The notes: a model not told the origin generated them from the letters alone. A stretch of DNA of 64,000 nucleotides from Homoserinibacter sp. GY 40078 (GCF_008017545.1 NZ_VRTZ01000001.1:62001-126000); one strand, 5' to 3'; counted from the stretch's first letter, positions 46,803-56,557 are shown. Made by a program: numbers and translations.

Positions 46803-48233
46803 TCAGCTGCTGGCCCAGCCCTCGGTCCAGCCGCCGTCGGCCGCGAGCTCCTGCGCCCAGAGGATGAAGTCGGCCTTCAGCTCCTCCAACTCCTCGTCGA
46901 TGCGCTTGGTGCCCAGCAGGTAGCCACTGAAGTCGGGAAGGCCGCCCTTCGCCTTGGAGCTGATCCCGAGGTCCTTCACGACCGGAGTCGCGGCCCAGTC
47001 GCCCGAGGTGAGCCCCTCGAGGCCCGGCGCGGCGACCGTGTCGTTGGTCGAGGGGATGCCGCCCGAGGAGTCGAGCCATCCCTGAGCGTTCGGCGAGGTG
47101 ATGAACTGCATGAAGCGGACCGCGGCCTCGAGCTTCGCCCCCGTCGTGGTCGATGGGATCATGTAGCTCGTACCGCCGGGCGCCGCCCCGAATCGAGACG
47201 GGGTGCCGTCGGCGTACGACGAGTCCTCTACGGAGACGTTCGGGAACCCGAAGGTGCCCCACTCCCAGTCCACCTCGTCCAGTGCGGGCGCCGAGAAGTT
47301 CGACCCCCAGGCGATCGCCGCCCGACCGCTGAGGAAGTCCTCAGCGCCGTGGAAGGCACCACCGGTGTTGATGCCTGACCAGTTCGGAGTCATGCAGGCG
47401 TCGTACACCTCCTTCATGAGCCGCAGGCTCTCGCCGAACTCGGGGGTGGTCGTCGGGTCGAGCTCGCCCGTGAGGTACGCCTTTGCGAGGCTCTTCTGCG
47501 TCACCTCAGCCGCCGTGCCGGGGTTGCCCTCCGCATCGAACTGGTTGAGCTCATCCTTGTACTTGTCCATCAGCGCAGAGCTGATCGCGTTGAAGATCCA
47601 GGTCGACGTGAGCGGACCACGGTCCGCGGCGATGCCGTCGTATCCTGCGGCCTCGAGCTTCCCGCAGGCCTCGATCAGATCGCCGACACTGTCGAATGAC
47701 GGGTCGACGCCCGCGTCCTCGAAGGCATCCGCGTTGTAGTACATGCCGGCGATCACGAGATTGAACGGGATCCACTCGAAGTTCCCTGCCGCGTTCCTCG
47801 CTCGCGTCGCGCTCTCGCCGAAGTAGTCCTGATTGAACGTGTCGATCCACCGGTCCACGCCGTCAACGTAGGGATTCGGCTCGTCGAGGTACTCGTCGAG
47901 AGGGACGATCTGGTCGGGGCTGTGCGGCGCCTGGTTGAAGATCAGTTCGGGGGCGGTCCCGGCCGAGAGCTGAGTCGAGAGGGTCTGGGACCAGTCCGCC
48001 CCGGGGAGCACGTTGGTCTTCACCCGGATGTCAGGGTTTGCCTCTTCGAAGTCCGCGATCAGTTGATCCCAGCCTGCCCCGAACGTCGTCGTCTCGGAGT
48101 TCCACTGGTTGGGGCCGGCGATCGTGATCTCGACGACGCCGTCGGATCCGTCTCCGGTCGAGCACGCCGACAGCACCAGAACGGATGCTGCCGCGAGCGC
48201 GATGCTCGTCGTCGCTGTGCGTGTGCGATTCAT
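46803..48233 (-). CDS. ABC sugar transporter substrate-binding lipoprotein (476 aa)
   Basis: The lipobox LVLSAC follows a typical signal (RTRTATTSIALAAASVLVLSAC). The mature part is a family 1 solute-binding protein (ITIAGPNQWNSETTTFGAGWDQLIADFEEANPDIRVKTNVLPG; SGRAAIAWGSNF). It is the third gene of the importer operon, after two permeases, and no ATPase is included, as is usual where a shared MsiK-type ATPase serves several importers. Confidence 0.93.
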   Translation of the reverse strand: MNRTRTATTSIALAAASVLVLSACSTGDGSDGVVEITIAGPNQWNSETTTFGAGWDQLIADFEEANPDIRVKTNVLPGADWSQTLSTQLSAGTAPELIFNQAPHSPDQIVPLDEYLDEPNPYVDGVDRWIDTFNQDYFGESATRARNAAGNFEWIPFNLVIAGMYYNADAFEDAGVDPSFDSVGDLIEACGKLEAAGYDGIAADRGPLTSTWIFNAISSALMDKYKDELNQFDAEGNPGTAAEVTQKSLAKAYLTGELDPTTTPEFGESLRLMKEVYDACMTPNWSGINTGGAFHGAEDFLSGRAAIAWGSNFSAPALDEVDWEWGTFGFPNVSVEDSSYADGTPSRFGAAPGGTSYMIPSTTTGAKLEAAVRFMQFITSPNAQGWLDSSGGIPSTNDTVAAPGLEGLTSGDWAATPVVKDLGISSKAKGGLPDFSGYLLGTKRIDEELEELKADFILWAQELAADGGWTEGWASS

Positions 48234-48271
48234 GGAATGGTGATTCCTCTCTGTGGTTTCGAAGGTGGTTC

Positions 48272-49168
48272 TCAGTGCGACCCGGGGAGCCCTCCTTGGA
48301 CTCCGGCCAGGAAGTATTTGGACAAGAAGGTGAAGAGCAGCACGAGCGGGATGCTGGCCAGCAGGTAGCCGGCGAACATCGGCCCGTAGTTCGTGCCGGA
48401 TTGACTCTGGAAGAAAAGGAGCCCGACCGACGCCGTCCGAAGTTCGTTCTGGGTGATCGTCAACAGCGGCCAGAAGAAGTCATTCCAGACACCGTTCACG
48501 GTGATGAGCCCGACCGTCCCGACGACGGGCAGCGACAACGGGAGCATGATCGAGGCGAAGATCCGCACGCCTCCGGCGCCGTCGAGTTGCGCAGCGTCGA
48601 ACAGCGTCTGGGGAATCCCTTCGATGAACGTCTTCATGAGGATGGTCCCCAGGACGATGCCCCCGGAGATGTGCGGGATCATCAGCACCAGGTAGGTATT
48701 GATGAGACCCATGTCCTTCACCATGACGAACAGCGGGATGAGACTGGCGATCCCGGGGATCATCATCAGTGCGGCAACCATCGTGAAGAAGAACGTGCGA
48801 CCGACGAAGCGATATCTCGCGAGCACGAAGCCTGTCACCAGCGAGATCGCGACGATCGCCACGATCGACCCGGCCGCGACGATCACGGAGGCCAGGAGAT
48901 ACGGGCTGATCTGAGTCCATGCCGTGGCGAAGTTCTCGAACCGCAACGGGAACGCCGGAAGCCAGTAGCTCTCCGCGAATTGCTGATTGTCCTTGAAGGA
49001 GGTCGTCAGCATGAAGATGTACGGACCGAGGCCAACGAGCACAAGCACGACGGCGGCGATATGAAGGCCCCACTGCGGCCGGGATCCGCGCAGCCGCGGA
49101 GGACGGGCCTGCCCGCGGGCGCGCGTTCCAGACGGGCTCTTCACCGCCGTCGCCTCGAGAACCGCCAT
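48272..49168 (-). CDS. ABC sugar transporter permease, MalG-like (298 aa)
   Basis: Six TM helices and the EAA loop (FIEGIPQTLFDAAQLDGAGGVRIFASIMLPLSLP). ATG 49168 is preferred because AGGGGA lies five bases upstream and it forms TGATG with the upstream permease; GTG one codon earlier is possible. It partners with the MalF-like permease and the binding protein. Confidence 0.93.
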   Translation of the reverse strand: MAVLEATAVKSPSGTRARGQARPPRLRGSRPQWGLHIAAVVLVLVGLGPYIFMLTTSFKDNQQFAESYWLPAFPLRFENFATAWTQISPYLLASVIVAAGSIVAIVAISLVTGFVLARYRFVGRTFFFTMVAALMMIPGIASLIPLFVMVKDMGLINTYLVLMIPHISGGIVLGTILMKTFIEGIPQTLFDAAQLDGAGGVRIFASIMLPLSLPVVGTVGLITVNGVWNDFFWPLLTITQNELRTASVGLLFFQSQSGTNYGPMFAGYLLASIPLVLLFTFLSKYFLAGVQGGLPGSH

Positions 49169-50094
49169 CACATTCCCCTCACATCAACGGAACCGGGCGA
49201 ACCCCGGCGGACGAACACGATCACGCAACTGAGCACGAGCGTGACCGCAAAGAGCATGGTCGACAGGGCCGCCGCATAGCCCCAGTCCTGCGCCTGGAAC
49301 GCCACGCTGAACATGCGCAGGAGCGGCACGAGCGTCGCGTTGTCGGGCCCGCCGCCGGTGACCACGTAGGCCACGAAGCCGTACTGCACAGTCCCCACCA
49401 CCGCGAGGAACACCAGGAGCTTCAGCTGGGTGAGCATGAGGGGCAGGTCGATCGAGACCACGCGGCGAAGTCGCCCCACTCCGTCCAGTTGCGCAGCTTC
49501 GTATACCTCTCGCGGCACATTTCGCAGCGAGGTGTAGAAGATCAGGAACGGCAGTCCCGCGATGAAGGGGAATCCGATCAGCAGCAGTGACAGCATCGCG
49601 AGGTCGGGGTCCCCTACCCAGTTCTGAGCAAGATCCCCGAGTCCGAGAGCTCGAAGAGCCTCGTTGATGACACCCCGGTTGGGCTGATACATGAACGCCC
49701 AGATGAGCGCGGTGACGATGCCGGGGAAGGCCATCGGCAGGATCAACAGCGTGCGATACGCGAACTGGGCGCGGTCGGAGCGGAACGAGGTGACGACCTC
49801 TGCTGCGAAGAGCGGGATCACCCAGGCCACGATGCTGAAGGCGAAGATGATGCCGAGGTTGCGGAACGACCTCCACCAGAGGTCGTCGTCGAGCATCCGG
49901 AGATAGTTGTCGAAACCGACGAAGTCGGATTGCCCCGCGGGGTTCCAGTCGAAGAACGAGAAGTACATCCCGCTCAGCGCGGGGTAGTACTGGAAGACGC
50001 CGAGCACCACTCCCGCAGGGAGCAGTGCGAGGTAGGCGTACCAGGGGAATCGCCGCCGCCGGGGCGCCCGCGTCGGGTGAGGTGTTGGATCCAC
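49168..50094 (-). CDS. ABC sugar transporter permease, MalF-like (308 aa)
   Basis: Six TM helices with EAA loop (VPREVYEAAQLDGVGRLRRVVSIDLPLML). First gene of the importer operon, GTG start preceded by GGAGAG. The operator TTAAATCGATTTAA lies 18 bases upstream, placing the whole transporter under the same repressor as the glycosidases. Confidence 0.93.
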   Translation of the reverse strand: MDPTPHPTRAPRRRRFPWYAYLALLPAGVVLGVFQYYPALSGMYFSFFDWNPAGQSDFVGFDNYLRMLDDDLWWRSFRNLGIIFAFSIVAWVIPLFAAEVVTSFRSDRAQFAYRTLLILPMAFPGIVTALIWAFMYQPNRGVINEALRALGLGDLAQNWVGDPDLAMLSLLLIGFPFIAGLPFLIFYTSLRNVPREVYEAAQLDGVGRLRRVVSIDLPLMLTQLKLLVFLAVVGTVQYGFVAYVVTGGGPDNATLVPLLRMFSVAFQAQDWGYAAALSTMLFAVTLVLSCVIVFVRRGSPGSVDVRGM

Positions 50095-50112
50095 AAGCTC
50101 TCCATTGAGGTC

Positions 50113-50126
50113 TTAAATCGATTTAA
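50113..50126. promoter_or_regulatory. LacI-type operator, copy 2 (TTAAATCGATTTAA)
   Basis: Identical to the palindrome at 43127-43140 and just upstream of the ABC importer operon. Two exact 14-bp copies flanking one regulon is strong evidence of a common repressor. Confidence 0.85.
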
Positions 50127-50218
50127 TACTACGGCCGATCGGGGAACCCCACAAGTCGACGCATTCGGCCCCACACCGGGGGGCGCGGGGCGGTCTCGCG
50201 CGGCAATAGCATGTTCGC

Positions 50219-50860
50219 GTGAGGGGGCCCACGGTTGCGGACGCGCGCGCCCGAGTCCGGGTGCGTCCCAAGTTCTCGGTGCTCAGCAACTCGCTCGCGG
50301 CGATCCTGCTGCTCACGAGCCCCATCTTCGGAGTCATGTACTGGTTCGCGATCCCTCGCCGGGGGGTCGAGTTGGTCGTCATCGCCCACGCGATCGTGGT
50401 CACGATCGGCCTCGCCCTCCTGTGGCGCCAGCTGCGTGTGCACTCGGAGGCGACCGGCACCGAGCTCATCGGCAACGGCATCTTCAGCCCGGTCGTGCGT
50501 GTGCCCTACGAGCGCATCGCCCGCGTGCTCTTCGTCCCCACCTACGTCGGCGCCGCGCCGGATCCCGTGACCCAGCTGCTCGTCGTCGACGCCGAAGGCA
50601 AGCGCCTGTTCCGGATGCGCGGCAGTTTCTGGCACGCCGAGGATCTCGTGCGCCTCGCCGCGGCGGTGCCCGCTCCGCTCGAGGTGGTACCGGATCCGAT
50701 CCCGATCTCGGACTTCTACCGCACCTACCCGAGGTCCGCGTACTGGTTCGAGGACCGCCGTTGGCTGCAGATCACCCTCGTGACCGCCGCGGTCCTCGCC
50801 GGATTCGCGCTCACGACGTTCGTGATGGTCGAGCTCGGTCTGCCCGTGCGGTTCCTCTGA
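50219..50860 (+). CDS. Membrane protein with PH-like domain (213 aa)
   Basis: Two N-terminal TM helices (LAAILLLTSPIFGVMYWFAI, LVVIAHAIVVTIGLALLW), a beta-rich region resembling bacterial PH domains (GTELIGNGIFSPVVRVPYERIARVLFVPTY...LLVVDAEGKRLFRMRGSFW), then one C-terminal TM (ITLVTAAVLAGFALTTFVMVELG). GTG start without a strong ribosome-binding site. Function unknown. It diverges from the transporter operon. Confidence 0.75.
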   Translation: MRGPTVADARARVRVRPKFSVLSNSLAAILLLTSPIFGVMYWFAIPRRGVELVVIAHAIVVTIGLALLWRQLRVHSEATGTELIGNGIFSPVVRVPYERIARVLFVPTYVGAAPDPVTQLLVVDAEGKRLFRMRGSFWHAEDLVRLAAAVPAPLEVVPDPIPISDFYRTYPRSAYWFEDRRWLQITLVTAAVLAGFALTTFVMVELGLPVRFL

Positions 50861-50879
50861 CGCCGATGTCGACGCGGGG

Positions 50880-51476
50880 TCAGCGGCGAGCGATCCACCG
50901 GCCGAGTGCGCCCGACGGTAGCTCGTCGAATCCGACTGCCTCGTAGAACGAGCGCGCCGCGAGGTTCGTCGGGTCCATCGTGAGGTGCACGCCGGGAACG
51001 CCCGCCTTGGCGAGAGAGGTGATCAGCAGATTCTCGATGAGGGCGCGCCCCAGGCCGCGTCCCTGCGCCGACGGCAGCAGGTCGATGTGGAGGTGCGCCG
51101 GATAGTCGTCCACTTCGGGTACGAGCAGAACCTCCGGCTCGTAGCCGCGGAGCACGAGGCGCTCCTCCTCCGAGAAGGGCTCGCTCGGCACCGGATAGCG
51201 TTCGGCGAACCAGGGCGTCCAGCGCCTGCGCCACCAGTCGACGAACCGCCGCGTGCCCGGCACCGCGACGACGTATCCGACCGGACCATCGCCCTCATCG
51301 ACCACCCACGCCCACTCGGGGGCGTACGTGACGTACGGCTCAAGGAACAGATCCGGCAGCAGGTCATCGGTCGACCAGCGTCCCGTGGCGTCGCCGCCTG
51401 ACGCGCCGGTGAGCACGCAGATCTCGCGCAGGCGCCCCAGATCACCTGGCTGATACGGACGCAATCCGGTGTTCAC
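50880..51476 (-). CDS. GNAT family N-acetyltransferase (198 aa)
   Basis: GNAT fold with the acetyl-CoA loop QGRGLGRALIENLL, preceded by HLHIDLLPSA and followed by VHLTMDPTNLAARSFYEAVGF. The N-terminal part (LRPYQPGDLGRLREICVLTGASGGDATG) resembles acetyltransferase domains fused to bacterial O-GlcNAcases. Substrate unknown. GTG start. Confidence 0.88.
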   Translation of the reverse strand: MNTGLRPYQPGDLGRLREICVLTGASGGDATGRWSTDDLLPDLFLEPYVTYAPEWAWVVDEGDGPVGYVVAVPGTRRFVDWWRRRWTPWFAERYPVPSEPFSEEERLVLRGYEPEVLLVPEVDDYPAHLHIDLLPSAQGRGLGRALIENLLITSLAKAGVPGVHLTMDPTNLAARSFYEAVGFDELPSGALGRWIARR

Positions 51477-51483
51477 GTGGCGC

Positions 51484-52758
51484 TCAGACCGGCGTGCGGT
51501 CGTCGAGCCCCCACGGCTGCCCGTACCCGCCCTCGGATTCGGGCGCGGCCATCAGCTCGAGGAACGGCTCCGCGGGGAACGCCTCGGGTCCGTGCACCCC
51601 GACCCCCGACCAGTCGCCGCGCGCGAGCAGCTCCATCGCGATGACCGGGTTGAGCGCCGTCTGCCAGACGACGCACTGGCTCTCGTACTCGGCCATCGTC
51701 CACTCGTTGTCGCTCACGTGGTACAGGTACACCTCGCGGTGCGCGCCGTCGGGGCCAGTGCCGGTGACCCACACGCCGGCGCAGGTCTTGCCCGTCATCC
51801 GCGGTCCGATCGTCGCGGGATCGGGCAGCGCGGCCGCGACCACGTCACGTGGGGCGACTTCGACGGGGCCTGCGGCGCTGCGCACGCGGAGGGGTGTCGT
51901 CTTGTCGAGCCCGAGCAGGTTGAGCGTCTTCAGAACACCGATGAACTCGTCTCCGAGACCGTACTTGAAGGTCACCCGCTTGGCGTCGAGCACGCGGGGC
52001 ATGAGCAGCACCTCTTCGTGCTCGACGTTCACGCACTCGACGGGGCCGATGCCCTCGGGGAAGTCGAACACCTCCGGCTCCGAGAACGGCTCGGTCGTGT
52101 ACCAGCCGCGGTCGCGCTCCCACACGACCGGCGGGTTGAGGCATTCCTCGATCGTCGTCCAGATCGAGAAGGACGGCGCGAAGATCTCGGCCCCGGTCTC
52201 GTCACGCACGACCAGGTTCGCGCCGTCTCGCGTGCCGAGCTCGTCGATCTCCGAGAAGAGGACGTCGGATGCGTAGCGGGCGAACACGTCGGAGAGCCCC
52301 GGCTCGACGCCCATGCCGACGAGCGCGAGTCGGCCCGCGCGCTCCCAGTCGGGCGACTGCGCGAACTGGTCGTCGCCGAGCTTGACGCCGGTTTCGCTGT
52401 AGGGGTTCTCGGGGTGGGGCTCCGAGAGGCTCATCGCCATGTCGAGGTAGTCGGCGCCCGCCGCGAGCGCGCCCGCGAAGATCGTCGGCACGAACTTCGG
52501 CTCGACCGCGTTCATGACGTGGGTGGCGCCGTGTTCGCGCGCGACGGCGGCGACCGACTCCGGGTCGGATGCGTCGATCCGGCTCGCAACGAAGCGTGCG
52601 CCCTGGCGTCCGTGCTTCGCCTCGATCCAGGCGATGGTGCGCTCCGCGCGGGCGATGTCGTAGTCGCTCACCACGAGGGTCTCGAAGAAGTCGCGACGGG
52701 CGGCGATCTTGGCGATCGCGTCGCCGACACCGCCCGCTCCCACGAGGAGGATTCTCAT
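51484..52758 (-). CDS. Saccharopine dehydrogenase-like reductase (424 aa)
   Basis: Rossmann motif LLVGAGGVGDAIAKIAARR, then RIDASDPESVAAVAREHGATHVMNAVEPKFVPTIFAGALAAGADYLDMAM, typical of the saccharopine dehydrogenase N-terminal fold. The C-terminal half (VTFKYGLGDEFIGVLKTLNLLGL) matches the family's catalytic half. The pathway is uncertain; related proteins include carboxynorspermidine synthases. It ends seven bases before the GNAT start. Confidence 0.88.
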   Translation of the reverse strand: MRILLVGAGGVGDAIAKIAARRDFFETLVVSDYDIARAERTIAWIEAKHGRQGARFVASRIDASDPESVAAVAREHGATHVMNAVEPKFVPTIFAGALAAGADYLDMAMSLSEPHPENPYSETGVKLGDDQFAQSPDWERAGRLALVGMGVEPGLSDVFARYASDVLFSEIDELGTRDGANLVVRDETGAEIFAPSFSIWTTIEECLNPPVVWERDRGWYTTEPFSEPEVFDFPEGIGPVECVNVEHEEVLLMPRVLDAKRVTFKYGLGDEFIGVLKTLNLLGLDKTTPLRVRSAAGPVEVAPRDVVAAALPDPATIGPRMTGKTCAGVWVTGTGPDGAHREVYLYHVSDNEWTMAEYESQCVVWQTALNPVIAMELLARGDWSGVGVHGPEAFPAEPFLELMAAPESEGGYGQPWGLDDRTPV

Positions 52759-52792
52759 GCCCCGAGGCTAGCTCGTCTCGCTACCCCGCCGT

Positions 52793-52802
52793 AGACATGT
52801 CT
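52793..52802. promoter_or_regulatory. Palindrome AGACATGTCT, copy 1
   Basis: AGACATGTCT upstream of the saccharopine-dehydrogenase-like gene, 50 bases from a second copy at 52845-52854. Possible paired sites for a dimeric regulator. Confidence 0.45.
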
Positions 52803-52842
52803 GGCACGCGAAAGACACCCGCGCGGCGGTGTCCGACGCGTC

Positions 52843-52856
52843 ATAGACATGTCTAT
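52843..52856. promoter_or_regulatory. Palindrome ATAGACATGTCTAT, copy 2
   Basis: A perfect 14-bp palindrome containing the same AGACATGTCT core. It overlaps the stop codon of the PAP2 gene, so it lies upstream of the next gene rather than of PAP2. Confidence 0.5.
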
Positions 52857-53476
52857 GGGTCGGAACGAGAGAGGGGAGTGAGGAGGGTCCAGGTGATCAG
52901 GGCTACTCCCGCTCCGAGGAGCGCGCCGCCGATCGTGTCGGTGAGCCAGTGGGCGCCGAGGTAGGTGCGGCTGACGGCCATCGCGACGACGTAGACCGAA
53001 CCGAGCACCCACACCCAGGTGCGCCACAGCAGCAGCCCGAGACAGGTCGCGATGACGGCGGCGTTCGTCACGTGACCGGATGGGAACGCCCCGTTGTCGA
53101 GGGGCACGAGGATCTCCTGCGGCCGGGCCCGACCGAACACCACCTTCATGAGCTGCGCAAGCGCCGCCGCCGACGCGGAGGCGACGAGGAACACGAGCGC
53201 CGACCTCGGACGACGGGCGAACACGAACGCGACCGAGACGCCGATCGGCACCACGATCACTGCGAACCAGCCACCGCCCAGCACATCGAAGATGCGCGAG
53301 ATCAGCTCAGCCAGATACCCGCGATTCTCGAGCACCTCCTCCATCCACTCCTCGTCGATGAGGGACGGCGTGCTCGACCGCAGCGCGACGAGGAGGCCGA
53401 GCCCGATCGTGAGCAGGATCGCGATGCCCCCGGCCAGCAGGAGCGGTCGACGCGTGCGGGGTGCGGCGTGCTCCAT
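52853..53476 (-). CDS. PAP2-type membrane phosphatase (207 aa)
   Basis: The three phosphatase motifs are present: KVVFGRARP (111-119), PSGH (132-135) and SRTYLGAHWLTD (169-180). Five or six TM helices. Probably dephosphorylates undecaprenyl pyrophosphate or another lipid phosphate at the membrane. Genes of this family can recycle the carrier lipid of cell-wall synthesis. Confidence 0.92.
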   Translation of the reverse strand: MEHAAPRTRRPLLLAGGIAILLTIGLGLLVALRSSTPSLIDEEWMEEVLENRGYLAELISRIFDVLGGGWFAVIVVPIGVSVAFVFARRPRSALVFLVASASAAALAQLMKVVFGRARPQEILVPLDNGAFPSGHVTNAAVIATCLGLLLWRTWVWVLGSVYVVAMAVSRTYLGAHWLTDTIGGALLGAGVALITWTLLTPLSRSDP

Positions 53477-53527
53477 CCGTCCACGCTATCCGCTGGACGC
53501 GCAGGCACGCGCGAGGTCCGCCCCCGT

Positions 53528-54757
53528 TCAGGCCTCGAGCGCGGGCACTCGCCGAGGACGCACGACGAGCCACAGCACTGCGATCGCGATCGAGACCGAG
53601 ATGGCCATGACGCTCGCCATCGGCACGGCGTTCGCGATGGAGAAGAGCCCGACGATCGGCGAGACGATGCCGGCGACGCCGAAGTTGGCGGCCCCGAGCA
53701 GCGACGCCGCCGTACCCGCCTCGTGACCGTGCCGCACGAGCGCAAGCGCGGTGATCGCGGGGAAGTTGAACCCGCAGCCGAGGATGAAGAACCACAACGG
53801 CACGACGATGCCGAAGAACCCCGCCCCCGAGAGGTCGAGGGTGATGATCGCGACGGCTGACACGAGCTGCAGCACCGTAGCGCCCGCGACGATCCACTGC
53901 GGTCCGACGATCTTCTGCAGGCGGCTCGAGATCTGCACTCCGGCGACGACGCCGATCGAGTTGATGCCGAAGAGGAAGCCGTATTCCTGCGGGCTCAGCG
54001 CGTAGACCTCCTGGAACAGGAACGACGAGCTCGAGAGGTACGCGAAGAGTGCCGAGAAGTTCGCTCCCGCGATGATCACGGCGCCGACATAGATGCGGTC
54101 GCGCACGAGCGCTCCGTAGCGCTGCCCCACCGTCGAATGCCCGCGCGCCGATCGCGCCTCGGGCGGGAGCGTCTCTCGCACCCAGAGCGTCGTCGCCACG
54201 ATCACGAGCAGCCCGTACACCGCGAGGAAGGCGAAGAGCCCGCGCCAGTCGACGAACAGGAGCAGCTGGGAGCCGATGACGGGCGCGAGAACCGGTGCAA
54301 GACCGCTGACGAGCGCGAGTCGGCTCAGCATCCGTACGAGCGGATATCCGCCGAAAAGATCGCGCACCATCGCCATCGCGACGACACCGCCGGCCGCCGC
54401 ACCGACGCCCTGCAGGATGCGCGCGACGGCGAGCCAGAAGAGGTCCGGCGCGACCACGGCGCCGAGGCACGCGACGACGTGGAGGATCGTCGAGGCGATC
54501 AGCGGCATCCGGCGCCCGATCTGATCCGACAGGGGGCCGACCAGCAGCTGACCCACCGCGAAACCGACCATCGTCGCCGTGAGGGTCAGCTGCACCGCCG
54601 ACGTCGACACGTCGAGCTCCTGCTCGAGCATCGGCAGGGCAGGGAGGTAGAGGTCGATCGTGAAGGGCCCGAGCGCTGTGAGCGCACCCAGTACGAGCAC
54701 GTAGCTGAGGCGCTGTGAGCGCGTGAGCGCGTCGCCCGGATGCACGACGACAGACAC
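53528..54757 (-). CDS. MFS drug exporter, Bcr/CflA family (409 aa)
   Basis: Twelve TM helices. The N-terminal TIDLYLPALPMLEQELDVSTSAVQLTLTATMVGFAVGQLLVGPLSDQIGRRMPL is the Bcr/CflA signature, with the MFS motif A (GPLSDQIGRR). AGGAG lies five bases before the GTG. Substrates unknown; homologues export bicyclomycin, chloramphenicol or sulphonamides. Confidence 0.92.
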   Translation of the reverse strand: MSVVVHPGDALTRSQRLSYVLVLGALTALGPFTIDLYLPALPMLEQELDVSTSAVQLTLTATMVGFAVGQLLVGPLSDQIGRRMPLIASTILHVVACLGAVVAPDLFWLAVARILQGVGAAAGGVVAMAMVRDLFGGYPLVRMLSRLALVSGLAPVLAPVIGSQLLLFVDWRGLFAFLAVYGLLVIVATTLWVRETLPPEARSARGHSTVGQRYGALVRDRIYVGAVIIAGANFSALFAYLSSSSFLFQEVYALSPQEYGFLFGINSIGVVAGVQISSRLQKIVGPQWIVAGATVLQLVSAVAIITLDLSGAGFFGIVVPLWFFILGCGFNFPAITALALVRHGHEAGTAASLLGAANFGVAGIVSPIVGLFSIANAVPMASVMAISVSIAIAVLWLVVRPRRVPALEA

Positions 54758-54850
54758 AGTGCTCCTGAGGAAAGAAGGTGGGGAAGGAGGCTCAGTCTAT
54801 GTGACGTTTCACCGACCGCGCCGGGAGGCGATGGCGCGAGACGGCGGTGG

Positions 54851-56290
54851 TCAGAGCTCCGGTGTGCGACGCGTCGCGATGAGTTCCTGAAGCCAGTAGG
54901 CCGAGTCCTTCAGGATGCGCTCCTGGGTTTCGTAGTCGACCCGGATGATGCCGAACCGCTTCGAGTACCCGTAGCCCCACTCGAAGTTGTCCATGAGCGA
55001 CCACACCTGATAGCCGCGCAGGTTGACACCCTGCGCGAGAGCCCGGTGGGCGGCCGTGAAGTGACGGTTCAGGTAGTCGATGCGATCCGCGTCGTGGACG
55101 CGCGGACCCGACTCGGTCATCCGGACCTTGTCGGGGAACGCGGCGCCGTTCTCGGTGATCATGAGCGGCTGGTCAGGGAACTGGTCGCGCAGCGACAGGA
55201 GGAGCTCCTCCAGGCCGTCGGGCGCGATGTTCCAGCCCATCTCGGTGTACGGACCCGCCTGCGGCAGGAACTCCACATCGGTGCTGCCGGGCCACGGAGA
55301 CCCGCCGACGTCCTTGTGCCCGTCGTTGTTCTCACGCGGGCTCGCGCCGTCCCACATCCGCACGGTGACGGTCGAGTAGTAGTTGACGCCGAGCACGTCG
55401 AGCGGCTGGTTGATCTCGGCGAGGTCGCCGTCGCGCACGAACGACCAGTCGGTGACTCCGGCCGTGTCCTCCAGGAGGTCGGCGGGGTATTCGCCCCGGA
55501 GCATCGGATGGATGAAGGCCCGGTTGGCGAGCGCATCGATGCGACGCTTCGCCTCGGGTGAGGTGTCGTCGTCACCGCGGATGACATGGAAGTTGTGCGT
55601 GACCGAGAGGTCGGGGTCGTTGCTCGCGGCCCGCCGCACCTCTTGCACGGCGAGGCCGTGCGCGAGGTTCAGGTGGTGCACCGCCGTGAGCGCCGCTGCG
55701 CCGTCGGTGCGGCCGGGGGCGTGGGCACCGGATCCGTAGCCGAGGTAGGCCGAGCACCACGGCTCGTTGAGCGTGGTCCAGGTGTGCACGCGATCGCCGA
55801 GAGCCTCGGTCACGCGTGACGCGTACTCGGCGAAACGGTAGGCGGTGTCACGGTCGGTCCAGCCGCCGCGGTCTTCGAGAGCCTGCGGCAGATCCCAGTG
55901 GTAGAGCGTCGCGATGGGCCGGATGCCACGGGCGAGGAGGCCGTCGACGAGTCGGCTGTAGAACTCGATCCCGCGCGGGTTGGCCGCTCCGGATCCGGTG
56001 GCCTGGATGCGCGGCCATGCGATCGAGAAGCGGTAGCTCTGCAGGCCGAGGTCGGCCATCAGGTCGAGGTCGGACTCCCACCGGTGGTAGTGATCATCGG
56101 CGACGTCGCCCGTGTCGCCGTTCCACACACGGCCCGGGGTGTGGCTGAAGGTGTCCCAGATCGACGGTCCGCGGCCGTCTTCACGTGCCGCGCCTTCGAT
56201 CTGGTAGGACGCGGTCGCCGAGCCGATCACGAAATCGGGACCGAACTCCAGCCCGCCGTCGCGGTAGTCGGGGGAACCCGTGGTCACCAT
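54851..56290 (-). CDS. bglA: Beta-glucosidase, GH1 (479 aa)
   Basis: Retaining beta-glycosidase. Acid/base Glu in TLNEPW (about 175), nucleophile in ITENGAA (about 380), and [34 protein letters not shown] at the N-terminus. GGTGGAG precedes ATG 56290. No signal peptide, so it cleaves imported beta-linked disaccharides. It faces the esterase gene and lies beside the second sugar importer. Confidence 0.95.
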   Translation of the reverse strand: MVTTGSPDYRDGGLEFGPDFVIGSATASYQIEGAAREDGRGPSIWDTFSHTPGRVWNGDTGDVADDHYHRWESDLDLMADLGLQSYRFSIAWPRIQATGSGAANPRGIEFYSRLVDGLLARGIRPIATLYHWDLPQALEDRGGWTDRDTAYRFAEYASRVTEALGDRVHTWTTLNEPWCSAYLGYGSGAHAPGRTDGAAALTAVHHLNLAHGLAVQEVRRAASNDPDLSVTHNFHVIRGDDDTSPEAKRRIDALANRAFIHPMLRGEYPADLLEDTAGVTDWSFVRDGDLAEINQPLDVLGVNYYSTVTVRMWDGASPRENNDGHKDVGGSPWPGSTDVEFLPQAGPYTEMGWNIAPDGLEELLLSLRDQFPDQPLMITENGAAFPDKVRMTESGPRVHDADRIDYLNRHFTAAHRALAQGVNLRGYQVWSLMDNFEWGYGYSKRFGIIRVDYETQERILKDSAYWLQELIATRRTPEL

Positions 56291-56389
56291 GCGATCTCCA
56301 CCTTCTTCTCGTGCACATCCCATCCTGCACCGGCCCGTCGTCGACGGTGAGGGACATCGCTACCCCGTCGTAGCCGCGCGCGCGGACAT

Positions 56390-56403
56390 CGCTCATGTGA
56401 GCG
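56390..56403. promoter_or_regulatory. Operator-like palindrome CGCTCA-TG-TGAGCG
   Basis: 6-bp arms around TG in the 267-base gap between the divergent beta-glucosidase and esterase genes. Possible regulator site. Nothing else in the gap was convincing. Confidence 0.4.
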
Positions 56404-56557
56404 AGATCAGGATCGCCAGTCGCAACCATTTTGTCAAATCATGAAACTAATCCTCGCATCCGTCCCCCTCGTTGCCACGCCCCGATCCCGGCGTCCTTCT
56501 CCCGAACTCTCCGCCCGCTATGTTTTTCAATGCGTCAGCCCCGAACGGAGACCCTGC

